From Euglena gracilis (taxonomy: Eukaryota; Euglenida; Euglenophyceae; Euglenales), in NCBI GenBank assembly GCA_039621445.1, contig CP154956.1, forward strand, positions 11,159,443 through 11,223,442: a DNA stretch of 64,000 bases. Direction: 5' to 3'. Every line of letters starts with the position of its first letter. The first letter of the stretch is position 1. The notes beneath the pieces were generated by a model, which saw only the letters and a program-made list of their open reading frames with translations, did no database searches and had not been told where the DNA came from. A program made the translations under genes and the position numbers. This document shows, in pieces, positions 54,454-64,000 of the stretch.

Positions 54454-57109
54454 TTGAGCCCACCAACCCCCAGAGAAAGCGCAGGCCCCACCCCGGAAAA
54501 ACCACCCCCCCTGTCGGTGGTCCTCCCCACCGGCGAGGACCCCCCGGGGCCCTCGGCCCAAAGGGACTCGGCGGTCGCGGGGGCGACCGGCAGCCCGGGG
54601 GTGGCGAACCCGGTGGACATGGTACGCAGAGGTTACTTCGCTGACTCTGTCAGTGATGAAGTTTCAGTTTCAGTTGATGACAAATCATACCCGGTAAACA
54701 TGGCACACGAAGGCAGTTTCACCAACCCAGTTGTCTGTGAATTTTCAGAAGAATCTGCAGAAATCTGCTCGTTTTCAGGTCAATCTGTCCGAGTTTCAGA
54801 TTGTGGTGAAAATTTTCTGAGATCTGTGTCAGAAATCTATTTTCAGAACGAAAAGGAAACTGAGTTTTCTGCAGCCCAGTTTTCAGAACCTGTGGCATCA
54901 TTGCAAATCGTGACGGAATCTGTGGCAGAAAACAATTTTCAGGCTGCGGAAACTTTATCGTCTTCAGAATTTTCAGAAACGACACAGGAATCAGAATCTG
55001 ATGCTGATTCGGGGAGGGGGTCAATTACATGCATAAGGCCCATCACGGTGGCAGGGCCAGAAAATTTTCAGCTGGTTCCACTGCACAGCAGTGATGAAGA
55101 ACCAGACCCCCCAGCTTACGAAGGCGAAACAGATGAAGAAAAACAGGCTAAAAACGCAATAATTCAGGAAATGGTTATGCAAAGAATGAAAGCTGCTGGC
55201 ATGTGGCCAGTAAATTTTTTAGGTTTTCAGCAAATTTATGTGTCGTCACGAGACAGCAGCCCAGGGCCAGAACAAAAAATTTTGTGTTTAACAGCCCAGC
55301 CAGAACCATTGCTGTTAACACAGAGTTCAGAAACGCAGTCAGCACAGCCAGCTGCAGCCCAGCTGCAGGTTTTTCAGCCAGCCCAGCCGTTTTCGGCTGA
55401 GATATCTGTCCCAGCCTAGATGCATGGGCAGGTTTTTCACCCAGCCCAGCAGTTTTCGGCTGAGTCATCTGTTCCAGCAATCATGGGGCCAGCCCAGGTG
55501 ACTTCACAGGTTTTTCACCCAGCCCAGCAGTTTTCGGCTGAGTCATCTGTTCCAGCAATCATGGGGCCAGCCCAGATGACTTCACAGGTTTTTCAGCCAG
55601 CCCAGCAGTTTTCGGCTGAGTCATCTGTTTCAGCAATCATGGGGCCAGCCCAGATGACTTCACAGGTTTTTCAGCCAGCCCAGCAGTTTTCGGCTGAGTC
55701 ATCCGTCCCAGCAATCATGGGGCCAGCCCAGATGAGTGGGCAGGTTTTTCAGCCAACGTTAACAATGTCTTCAAACACAGGCCCAGCCCAGGATTTTCGG
55801 CCAATTCAGCCAGATTTTCCACAGACCCAGCCACAGAATTTACAGCCAAACAGCAGTTTTTCTGCAGAAACTGGGTCCGAAAACCCCGAAAATCAGCATG
55901 ATGTGGAAATGGAATCGGGCTATGGCCAATCCGATGATGATTGGAACAATTGGGGTGAAGAAATCAGTTGCAAAATTGAATGTTTACATGGCAGACTTTT
56001 GGTGCAGGAAGGAAAAAAATCCTGAGAAAACGGCTGAAAAATCTGGTGGGGGAGGCAGAAAACAGGCTAAATCGGGCATTGGCCATGTCACAGGGGCAGA
56101 CATTGAATCTGGTCAATGAGGCATTGGGCATGCATGATCAGCAAATGGCTGATCACATTGCCATGGTGAAACGTGAAATTCAGGCTGAACTGAGTTCAAC
56201 CGTAAACGACTTGCTTTTGCAGTTTCAGCAAAATGGTGAAATGGTGCAAAATCTGGCACAATGCCAAAGGCATTTGTTGAGTGTGGAAATGGAACGGCAG
56301 TTTGCTGAAAAGTGAAGAAAGTGGAGGATGGAGTAAACACGTTTTTTGAGGCCCAGGTTGAGGGTTTGAGAAAACACGAGAGGGATTTTTCTCAGAAGTT
56401 GTCGTTTTTGGAAACATCTGTGGGGGAGATGCACATGGTGGTGCAACAAGTGGGGGAGAAGGAAAAACAGCAGGAAATTGCTGTTAATAAGGTCAAATCT
56501 GCAGTCGGTGAGCTAAGCTCTGGTCTGGAGGGACGCTTTGGGACCATTTTTCAGCAATGCAAAAGTTTGGGGGAGACTGAGTGTGCCAGTTTTCAGGCAC
56601 AGGCTGAGAGATTGAAGGAATTTTCACAGTCCCTGGAGCGAGACAGCAAAGCTCTGAATGATCGTTTGGGGAGGTTGGACAATTTTCTGGGTCGGAAAGA
56701 TTTTCCCATTGAGAAAGTCTGTGACCTGATTAACAAGAGTGAGGAAACAATTCGGTTGGAGGTGCAAAGGGAGTTGGGGCTGCAAACGAGAACGAATTTG
56801 GAGGTGATTATCAGTGAAATGTTGCAGGAAAGGTTGAGGCTGAGTGAAAGGGAGGGGCAGTTTGAGAAAGTTCTGTTTACCCCGGGCGCCCCCCCTGCGG
56901 GTGTCGGACCGAAAACCCCAGCCCCCTGGCCGGCTGATTCCTGCCCGTCACCCACCCCTGGGGCTGCCATTCCATGGCCAGGGCCCAGTGTTTTTCCGGG
57001 TGGTGGAGGGCTCAGGCCACCCCCCGTTTCGCCCACTGGTATACCCCCCGACCAGAGGGGGGTGCGTAGGATCGAATTAGCTTTTTCGTGGAAATCTTGT
57101 ACAAAATAA
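54454..57109 (+). pseudogene. Gag-like gene with 26-residue repeats and coiled coil, broken
   Basis: Four pieces line up on the plus strand. Frame 1 (54454-55419) starts in a Pro-rich stretch and becomes rich in F-S-E motifs. After one in-frame TAG (55417) the same frame continues (55420-56025) through tandem 26-residue repeats (QVFQPAQQFSAESSVPAIMG). Then frame 3 (to about 56312) and frame 2 (56312-57109) hold a long coiled coil (RNRALAMSQGQ-type helix, ERLKEFSQSLERDSKALNDR) and a Pro-rich end. No zinc knuckle, protease or RT. The layout (Pro-rich, then coiled coil) recalls the gag of the Ty3 element, so a structural gag remnant is likely; a repeat-containing host gene is the alternative. 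Confidence 0.55.
55366..55770 (+). repeat. 78-bp coding tandem repeats
   Basis: Four full units of 78 bp from about 55428 (each starting CAGGTTTTTCA) plus partial, diverged units on either side (55366 and 55740). Each keeps the reading frame. Copies differ by only a few bases, so the array is recent. Confidence 0.9.
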
Positions 57110-59120
57110 AAATTCCGCTCCAATGAAAATGTTTCTCCAAACTTTGATCCCCATGAGGCCATTTCACTCCTCCTTTCTTCCGGCATGAAAAAGATTGAGA
57201 ATGGGTAAGGGTGGTGTTTTGTTCGCTGAAATGGTGGTCAAAAAGCAACAGTGACACACCGTGAATGAGGAAAGGTGGGACCTGACCTTTGAACTTGAAA
57301 TTCTCAAAAATGACAATTCTTCAATGAAATAATTCTTGAGGACTTCAATTCTCAATTGTATGGAACAAAGAAACCCACAAAAGTCTGCGGAAGCAAATTG
57401 TGCTGAATTGGAACTTCAAATTAGGCTTTTCCTATAGAACGCGCGTTCTGCGCGGAATGAAAAATTCCGTGTTTTCAAAAGCTTCCGCCCTGCCATTTTT
57501 GACTGTCGGACGCCCCCCGACAGTCGACACCCCCTCCCTTGCGACATTAGTCGGACCCTCAAAAAAAGAAATGAAAATTGAATAAAAAAGCGAAGAAATC
57601 GAAAAAAAATCAGAATGAAACGAATGCAAATGAGAATCCTTCACAATGTCTTGAGAAAGAGAATGATGAAACGCCCATGCCCCTCGCTTAGTGTTACCTT
57701 GCCACAAAAACAAGGCACACGGCACCACTTAGCGGCTCCACAAAAAAAATGCGAAAACGTCCCCCTTGAAAATCCAAGCGCCCCCCGCCCCCCACAGGTT
57801 GGGGGCATGAAAAAAAATGCCAAGAAAAAAAAATTGCCACGAACTCTGAGAATGTCATTCAAAATTGAAAGAAAATTCAGCTTTCGCCCCCCCCATCGAA
57901 AATTAATCGTGGGGAGAGTTCTGACTTTTTGCACCCCGGAGGGAAAATGTTGGAGGGAAATTTTTGCCCCCCCCCCGAACATTCGGCGTGACCGCTTGGG
58001 GAGAGTTCGGACAGCCCCCCCCCCCCCGCTGCTGGTGACTTACTTTCTCATGGCTCACCAAAAAACTCGAATTCTTGGATTGGACGTTCTCTTGCACTAC
58101 ACAATCTTGGTGGACATCCGAAATGCAACCAACCCTCCATGAATGAAATCCGGTGAAATTCACTTAAAAAATAACCATTGACAGGGTCGTCGCGTGGTGT
58201 ATCATACATCAACTGAAAAATCAGGCGTCTCCATCCCACAATCCTTTGGACACGGGCATGGGAATGGGCGCCCCCCCCCCCTCGACCGAAACACGTTTGG
58301 AGGGAGCTCACCCAAAAATCGGAGAAAATTCAGCCCGCCCCCCCCGCATCCACGGAGAAGGTGAGGCTTCTTCCCCCTTGCAACATTCATCAATGACTCG
58401 GGATCCAAACAAATCATCAAAACTCCATACATTTTGGGCCGCTCTCCTACAGGGGCTATGGCTCGACATTGAGGAAAAAAATCCAATTCCTTCGGTCCCC
58501 CTTTCCATTCACGGTATGGGAAGGTGAGGTCAGTTTGGGGTGAGGAATATAGGCAGTGGGGTTCGGGGTTCGGGTAGCGGGTGTTGGGGCCGTTTATAAA
58601 GAGGAAAGCCCCAACGAGGCTGGGCTATGGACAAATTGGGTGGTGGTGTATTCGGTTGGTTGGGTAACAAGGCTTCATCTCCTCGTCTCGTCTCCTCATC
58701 TCATCTCCTTGTCTCGTCTCCTTGTCTCGTCTCCTTGCTTGCGTAGGGTGCTCGCCTCCTTCCTGCGGTGGTGCGCTCGCACTTTTCCCTTGGGGCTCCC
58801 TTGGGTGTGCTTGGAGCCTCCAAGTCCTCAAAACCTGTGAGAGCAAAGCGAAAGAGAAGAGCAAGCACAAAATATGCACGGAGAGAGAAGGAGAGGGAGA
58901 GAGAGAGAGAGAGATCAAATTCATCACGTGCTCGAAAAATCAAAACATATGAGCATCATGGAGTCAAAAACAAAAGGTATGATGCACATAAGCAATGCAT
59001 TGCAAGCACACAAACAACTTGCCGAAACAGCACTTGGCCCAACTCAAAGCAAGAGCCTCAAACATTTGGGCTCCCCGATCAAAAAAAAGCAAAATGGACC
59101 GAGCCTTCAACTTTCGGCTC
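57110..59120. other. Non-coding; presumed 3' flank of the second Ty3 element
   Basis: No supported gene. Holds poly-C runs, a small hairpin (GACTGTCGGACGCCCCCCGACAGTC, about 57500-57523, given in parts: arms GACTGTCGG and CCGACAGTC), a CTCGTCTC/CTTGTCTC repeat (58676-58740) and a GA microsatellite (58881-58915). The 3' LTR of the second Ty3 element should lie here or further left, but no partner is in the window to define it. Confidence 0.4.
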
Positions 59121-60582
59121 ACTGGGGTTTCAAAGATTTTTTCAATTCGGACATCAAATCGACCCCTAGGTTTTTCTTCGTGCAATACCTCACCAACTCC
59201 TCACTAAATCGGTGTATGAAATTCCCCACCAGCTCCCAGGTTTCCTCCCCCTCGTTCTAACCAACGCATCTCGTGAGGAATTCCCAGGTTCCCCCCTTCT
59301 TTCGGTGGTTCAGAATGTTTTCCACCTCCCACTCATCAGGCATTGCTTCCTCTTCTTTTTCGGTCCTCTTGAAAAAGAACAAAGGCACCCCCTCACCAAA
59401 AACTTCAGGCTCTTTGTACTCCTTAAGGAAACTACGATGAACCTTCATTTCCATCCCGGGTTTAATTTCAATAATATAACTCCTCTCCCCCTCTCGGGCT
59501 TTAATAATCCCAGGTCCAATCCATCTGGAATCCAATTTTTCTTCGGATCCTTCGGGTCTCCTATACCACACTTGGGTTCCCAATTTTAAGGGTACCAACT
59601 CCCTCCTCCCTTGGTTGACCCAACTCGCTTGAACCCAATGTGCGTGGTTGAGAACCTTAGCAACTTTCTCATCCACCTCCTTTATTCGGCGAAAGAAACT
59701 TTGAGCGTCCTCACACTCCTTCGGTGTTTGATAGGGTACTCCCCCAATGGGTCTATCCCTTCCAAACAAAATTTCGTAAGGACTAAAACCACTCTCCCCC
59801 TTGGTGTCATGAATGCGATCCAAAACTTGGGGAAGTGCTTCCACCCAATTCATTTTTTCCTCCACAAACAACTTTCGGAGGATTTCCATAATTTGTTGGC
59901 CGGCTCTCTCCACCCTCCCATTTGCTTGGTGGTGGTAAGCTTGGGAAAATGCTTGCCGAATTCCCATGAGTAAACACATGGTTTGCCACCATGTGTTGAC
60001 AAAATGGCTCCCTTGGTCACTTGAAATTATTGAGGGTACTCCAAATGGTTTCCATTGGGACTTAAGCATTTCCTTGGCCAATTTGGCACCCGTTAATCCT
60101 TTATCAAAACACGGTATGGCTACAATCCAACCGGAATGTCGGTCCACGCAAACAGCCATTGTGTTATAATTACTTTCCTCGTAGAACACCTTCGGAATTT
60201 TGAAAATATTGATAGCCCCAGTTACCATGGGTGCGGGTGGTGGTATGGGTGTTGAGTCAATGGGTCCTTTCAATGTCTCCCCCCTCGAGCTTGCTTGACA
60301 TGTTGTGCAATTTTTGCTACAACTGTCGGTGAAAACTTTCGCCTTCTTTTCATCAGCCCATGCATACCTCAAATTGACGTGCCTCCACACCTTTTCCGGA
60401 CCAACGTGTCCAAGGAATTTGTGGTTTTCAAGGATGATCATTTCTTGAAAACTTAGTGGAATGCACAACTTCTCCTCTCGAAACATTTGGTTTTTGTGGA
60501 CTTTCACCCCCTTAGGCCACTCACCATTTTCTTGTGTTGCTTGCCAAATCTTTTTCCACGTGGGACAAAAAAGTGTATGCAA
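59120..60582 (-). pseudogene. Second Ty3 integrase with chromodomain (stop inside)
   Basis: HHCC zinc region (NHKFLGHVGPEKVWRHV, CTTCQA), core with SSDQGSHFVN (second catalytic Asp) and NGRVERAGQQIM (Glu). Where the first catalytic Asp is expected (DIFKIP in related proteins) this copy reads GAINIFKIP, with AAT. The chromodomain begins VENILNHRKKGG and WEFLTRCVG, then hits TAG (59255-59257); the same frame goes on with EGEETWELVGNF up to a natural-looking TGA near 59122. So the integrase is probably dead on two counts. Confidence 0.85.
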
Positions 60583-61849
60583 CCACCCAATCTTGCTCCC
60601 AAACCGAATTTGTTCCCTTGGGGGTTACACTTGGAGTTGGCGTGGCCACACCTCCTCCCGTTCCCCCCCTCGGCAACTCATTGGATGAAAGTTTCGGGTT
60701 GGTCACCAAATTACCCGCGGGGTCCATTCCATCCCAAAAAGTGACTCTCAACTTTTTGTCCTTTTTCCCCTTTGACCTGGGCCCTTGTGAGTGTGTGTCA
60801 ACGGTGGTGTCTATGCCTCCCGGATTTACTACACCCTCGGTTCCCTTCTCTTGCATGCTATCCATAGAATCTTTTGGTTCCACCAATTTCCCGCTACGGG
60901 TTATCACCCCTCTAATCCACGTGTTACGGTTGTTGGGCTGATTTTTCACTCTAATCCACAAACCATTTCTTTCGTCTTCCCTTTCCTCTCTTATGAGTTC
61001 CTCCATTTCTTCCTTATCCTCGGCTGAACCGTGTTTGCTTACGTCCCTTAATGCTTGTGAGGCCGGGTAAGCCCACCGACTCAAAATGTCGGCAATTGTG
61101 TTTTCTTTACCCGGTATGTACCCCACCGTCAAATCATATTTTGAAAAAATCTGGTGCCATCGTGCCCTCCTACCCACCGGACCACTGGGGGTATCAAGCA
61201 CCTCTTTTGACCATGCCTCCAAACTTTGGTGGTCGATCAACACCAAAACGGGTTGAAGACCGATCCAACTTTCCCATTTTTCGAGAGCCAAAATTATGGC
61301 ATAAGTCTCCAACTCACGGCGGGTCCATTTCCTTTGCCCCACGGTAAGCTTTCGGGACATGAAGGCAATAGGCACCGTTTTCTTATCCATCACATCTTGG
61401 GGTGTGGGCTTACCATCTCCTTCCTTAAGTTGTTCTAGTGTAGCCCCCACGGCGTACCCACTTGCATCTACCCTTAATACAAAGGGTTTATCGGGGTCTA
61501 CACGTTGTAGGGTTAAGCCCGAACACAAACGCTTCTTCAACTCCTCAAACGCTTGGAGATCCCCCTCCCCAAATTCAACTCTTTTCTTGCTTCCCTTTTT
61601 ACCAACATCCCTAGGCACCTTCAATTTGTCTTGCAACGGTGCGGCAATTTGAGCATACATATGGATGTATGTGTTGTAGTAGTTGGTAAAACCAAGGAAA
61701 GCTCTTAAAGCGGTAATGGTTGTGGGAACCACCCATTTCTCAATGGCACGAAGTTTGCCCGGTGCTGGCCATCGGGCACCATGACCCAAAATTTGGCCAC
61801 AAAACTCCACTTCTTTGATGAACAATTTTGCCTTTCTGGGGTCCACCAC
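60521..61849 (-). CDS. Second Ty3 Pol: RT connection and RNase H
   Basis: Starts with VDPRKAKLFIKEVEFCGQIL, the segment that should follow the RT above. RNase H shows LRVDASGYAVGA (Asp), RRELETYAIILAL (Glu), VLIDHQSLEAW (Asp) and NTIADILSRWA (last Asp). A linker of about 120 residues rich in charged and Gly/Thr residues leads towards the integrase. The frame is lost at CTTTTTT near 60570 (a homopolymer), and the integrase continues one frame over. Confidence 0.85.
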   Translation of the reverse strand: MVDPRKAKLFIKEVEFCGQILGHGARWPAPGKLRAIEKWVVPTTITALRAFLGFTNYYNTYIHMYAQIAAPLQDKLKVPRDVGKKGSKKRVEFGEGDLQAFEELKKRLCSGLTLQRVDPDKPFVLRVDASGYAVGATLEQLKEGDGKPTPQDVMDKKTVPIAFMSRKLTVGQRKWTRRELETYAIILALEKWESWIGLQPVLVLIDHQSLEAWSKEVLDTPSGPVGRRARWHQIFSKYDLTVGYIPGKENTIADILSRWAYPASQALRDVSKHGSAEDKEEMEELIREEREDERNGLWIRVKNQPNNRNTWIRGVITRSGKLVEPKDSMDSMQEKGTEGVVNPGGIDTTVDTHSQGPRSKGKKDKKLRVTFWDGMDPAGNLVTNPKLSSNELPRGGTGGGVATPTPSVTPKGTNSVWEQDWVVAYTFLSHVEKDLASNTRKW

Positions 61850-63932
61850 AAAAAAATTCTTTGGCCAACAAATCCAAAACTCGGCACAAATCCCGTTTGT
61901 GCGCCTCTAGGAGGTCTTCCCCCTCCCCAACGGTTGTCCCCACCAAAATATCATCTATGTATGGGGTTGCTATGTCCCTTACGGGTGCTAGCCTCTCATC
62001 CATCATTTGTTGAAATTGTTGTGAGGCATTAGTTGACCCCATTACATTGACCCTCCATTGGTAGAGACCCTTTGGTGTGAAGGAGCAAGTTATTGGCCGG
62101 CTATCCGGGTGAAGCGGTTGTTGGTGGAATGCTTGTTTTAAGTCCAAAATGGAGAACATTTGGTTGCCACCATGCTTCACCAGGATATCTTCGATTTTCG
62201 GAAGAGGGTAGTTGCACCTACGGGTTTGGCTATTGGGTCCCCTCATGTCAACAACCCCCCTCCAAGGAAAATCGGGAGACTTTTTGGGCACGGGGAAAGT
62301 TTGTGAGAGCCATTCTGAATTTTTTGTTGTGGCTGGCTCGATGAATTTCATATTGATCCAATCTTGAGTGATTTTTTCCAAAGCTTCTTTTCGTTCCCCG
62401 TGCATGAAGAATGGTTTTTGTCGAGTTGGTGTTGCTCCTTCCTTCAAAGGTATAAAAGCATACCCATAGGGTCCCCTTACGGGTGGGTCCGGGTATACCG
62501 TTGACCTAAAAACCGTTCCTTCATATTTTTGTTGAATTTCCTCCCTTAATAGCCTTAACTTGCCTTCATCCCTATCTTCCTCCTCTTCATTATTTGCATC
62601 CCCCCCCTCCCTTGCAATTATCATCCGTCGGATGGGTTGGGGGTTTGCTTCGGACACGTTCAAATTTTTGTGCAAAAAATTCAGGGTTCGGTCATCCAAA
62701 AAGCGACTTCTTTGATCAAACCCACTCAAAGGTAGTTGGAAACCAAATTTGTGCAAATGGGCCGTGCCCCCCTCTTGGGGCAAACTTTTTGAAGTGTTTG
62801 AGTGTCGCCGTTTTCTGAAATCACGCACACCAAACAAAAATGTGAGCTCGGGGGTTTCCAAAACCAAAGCTCGGTGATGTGGAAAAACTCGAAGTTTTGC
62901 TTGGGCAAGCCATGGGAATGGCAAAATGGCATCCACTTTTATGTTTGCTTCGTAAAATTCCACTTCATACTCAAAACATTCGGGTGGTGTCCCATTATTC
63001 TCCTCCCCAAGCAACTTCATTCTCACCTTAGTGCACCTTGTCCCCCCTCTTAAAACTTGGCCGTTAGCCGTTTCAAACTTAAGGGGATTTTCAGCCGAGT
63101 GCATTAGGTGATCGCTTACAAATCCTTGCCTTATGAGGTTTGCTTCCGCCCCCGTATCCACCAATATATTCATATCCCGTTCCTCCCCATTGACCAAAAT
63201 TACCTTTGTGCGAATCAAAAGTTGCCGATCCTTGGAAAACTTGCTTACCCCTGTGGGTGAATACGTTTTTTTCACCATACGCGACTTCAAACGTACAACC
63301 TTTGGTTCCTTAGGCGTGTTAGTGCTAGTGGGGGGCTTATCACCCTCTATCAACAAGGCCCAAACTCCCCACTTCACACCTCCCATGGGTTTCCCATCCA
63401 CTTCGAAAAGCTTTGTTCCAGGCTGAAAATACAATTTTTGTGTCGCCTTTCGCACAAGTTCTCTCACCCATCCCCTTTGCCAATCGGGAACAATGCAAAT
63501 TGCATCACACGGGGTTTTTTGCAACTTTTTTGCCACCTTATGCCATAACGACCATGGGGGATTCAACCACACCGTGCCCCCCTTCCCCCAATCAACGCTC
63601 AAGGCATTTTCCTCCTTCGTCAAAAAAGATGCACATTGAGAATTTTTGATTGAAGCAAAACAATCCATTTCGGCTCTCCTTTGAAATTTCTCCTCAATCA
63701 ATTTCACAAAGGAGTTTCTCACGGCATAGTCCTCCCTTTTGAAGGAAAATTTCTCCTCCTTAAAATCAAGGGCCGAAAGAAGATATTCAATCAAATTTTG
63801 AGGCATTCTCCATTTTTGATGTGTGCTCGTATGCATATGCCTCCCACCCAATTGCTCCTTGTGTGCCCACCTGCCCCCCTCCTTCAACACCATGTTGGGG
63901 CAGGTTTTTACATCACAAATTTTGTCCTTCAA
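61740..63932 (-). CDS. pol: Second Ty3 Pol: Dam-like methyltransferase, protease, RT
   Basis: 730 codons. Residues ~87-180 read EMDCFASIKN, SVDWGKGGTVWLNPPW (NPPW at 124-127) and CIVPDWQRGW, the pattern of Dam-like N6-adenine methyltransferase domains known from DIRS-type retroelements and phages. A retropepsin with NILVDTGAEANLI (DTG at ~239) follows. RT motifs are WRGVVDMRGPN, SILDLKQAFHQ and TPYIDDILVGT; all key Asp are present. The frame goes wrong at an A7/T7 run (about 61845-61860) within the RT connection, after which the true frame is that of the next feature. The start is uncertain; the frame probably continues from upstream sequence. Confidence 0.85.
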   Translation of the reverse strand: MKDKICDVKTCPNMVLKEGGRWAHKEQLGGRHMHTSTHQKWRMPQNLIEYLLSALDFKEEKFSFKREDYAVRNSFVKLIEEKFQRRAEMDCFASIKNSQCASFLTKEENALSVDWGKGGTVWLNPPWSLWHKVAKKLQKTPCDAICIVPDWQRGWVRELVRKATQKLYFQPGTKLFEVDGKPMGGVKWGVWALLIEGDKPPTSTNTPKEPKVVRLKSRMVKKTYSPTGVSKFSKDRQLLIRTKVILVNGEERDMNILVDTGAEANLIRQGFVSDHLMHSAENPLKFETANGQVLRGGTRCTKVRMKLLGEENNGTPPECFEYEVEFYEANIKVDAILPFPWLAQAKLRVFPHHRALVLETPELTFLFGVRDFRKRRHSNTSKSLPQEGGTAHLHKFGFQLPLSGFDQRSRFLDDRTLNFLHKNLNVSEANPQPIRRMIIAREGGDANNEEEEDRDEGKLRLLREEIQQKYEGTVFRSTVYPDPPVRGPYGYAFIPLKEGATPTRQKPFFMHGERKEALEKITQDWINMKFIEPATTKNSEWLSQTFPVPKKSPDFPWRGVVDMRGPNSQTRRCNYPLPKIEDILVKHGGNQMFSILDLKQAFHQQPLHPDSRPITCSFTPKGLYQWRVNVMGSTNASQQFQQMMDERLAPVRDIATPYIDDILVGTTVGEGEDLLEAHKRDLCRVLDLLAKEFFCGGPQKGKIVHQRSGVLWPNFGSWCPMASTGQTSCH

Positions 63933-64000
63933 ACTTAAGAGATTCTCACTCCCCCAAATACGGGTTGGTTTTTGGTATCCCCAATCAGAAAATTGGCAAT

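Larger units (their letters stand above)
59120..64000 (-). mobile_element. Second Ty3/Gypsy chromodomain element, partial
   Basis: Minus-strand pol only: Dam-like methyltransferase region, retropepsin, RT, RNase H, integrase and chromodomain, in three frames. gag and the 5' LTR lie beyond the right edge. It is a different lineage from the 16.5-kb element: it has the extra methyltransferase-like domain and a shorter, gap-free protease-RT link. Confidence 0.85.

Overview
The window is eukaryotic nuclear DNA, repeat-rich and intron-bearing. It shows chromodomain Ty3/Gypsy retroelements, a site-specific-type LINE, a Mutator-like DNA transposon, interstitial telomere-like repeats and a host-type gene whose exons are scattered over kilobases. 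There is no prokaryotic gene organisation. The very frequent long poly-G/poly-C tracts, palindromes of the GCGCCGNAGGCGC type and roughly balanced base composition would suit an algal or other protist genome, but nothing here fixes the species; that is inference.

Layout. 0.5-5.6 kb (minus): dispersed exons of a SulP/SLC26 sulfate-permease-like gene, separated by C-rich, low-complexity introns; it runs off the left end. 7347-14464: a 7.1-kb Mutator-like transposon with about 170-200-bp terminal inverted repeats, a 9-bp target duplication and a broken or intron-split DDE transposase. It carries a foldback, a 107-bp palindrome and a smaller 1.1-kb inverted-repeat unit inside it. 17-38.5 kb (plus): a LINE with RT, CCHC-type finger and restriction-like endonuclease, cut into three by a 1.0-kb LTR miniature (19458-20474) and by a 16.5-kb Ty3/Gypsy element (20901-37421). 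Removing both insertions together with one copy of each target duplication restores the LINE reading across both junctions. 38.5-42.6 kb: decayed LINE pieces and dispersed repeats. 43.1-48.66 kb (minus): an LTR element with only gag-like coding. 48.68-53.8 kb (minus): a 5'-truncated inverted copy of the 3' third of the 16.5-kb Ty3 element. 54.4-57.1 kb (plus): a broken coiled-coil, gag-like gene with 26-residue repeats. 59.1-64 kb (minus): pol of a second chromodomain Ty3 element, with a Dam-like methyltransferase domain ahead of the protease; it runs off the right end.

The most unusual system is the 16.5-kb Ty3 element. After a normal gag, protease, RT, RNase H and chromodomain integrase, it carries about 5.6 kb of extra sense-strand coding DNA in the position where env-like genes sit. 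I recognise no family in it. Comparison with the inverted copy suggests that three of its ORFs were once one frame of about 1,460 codons, followed by a second ORF after a TGA stop that both copies share. Most coding regions in the window carry frameshifts or stops, so most elements look non-functional as assembled, although some homopolymer frameshifts could be sequencing errors.
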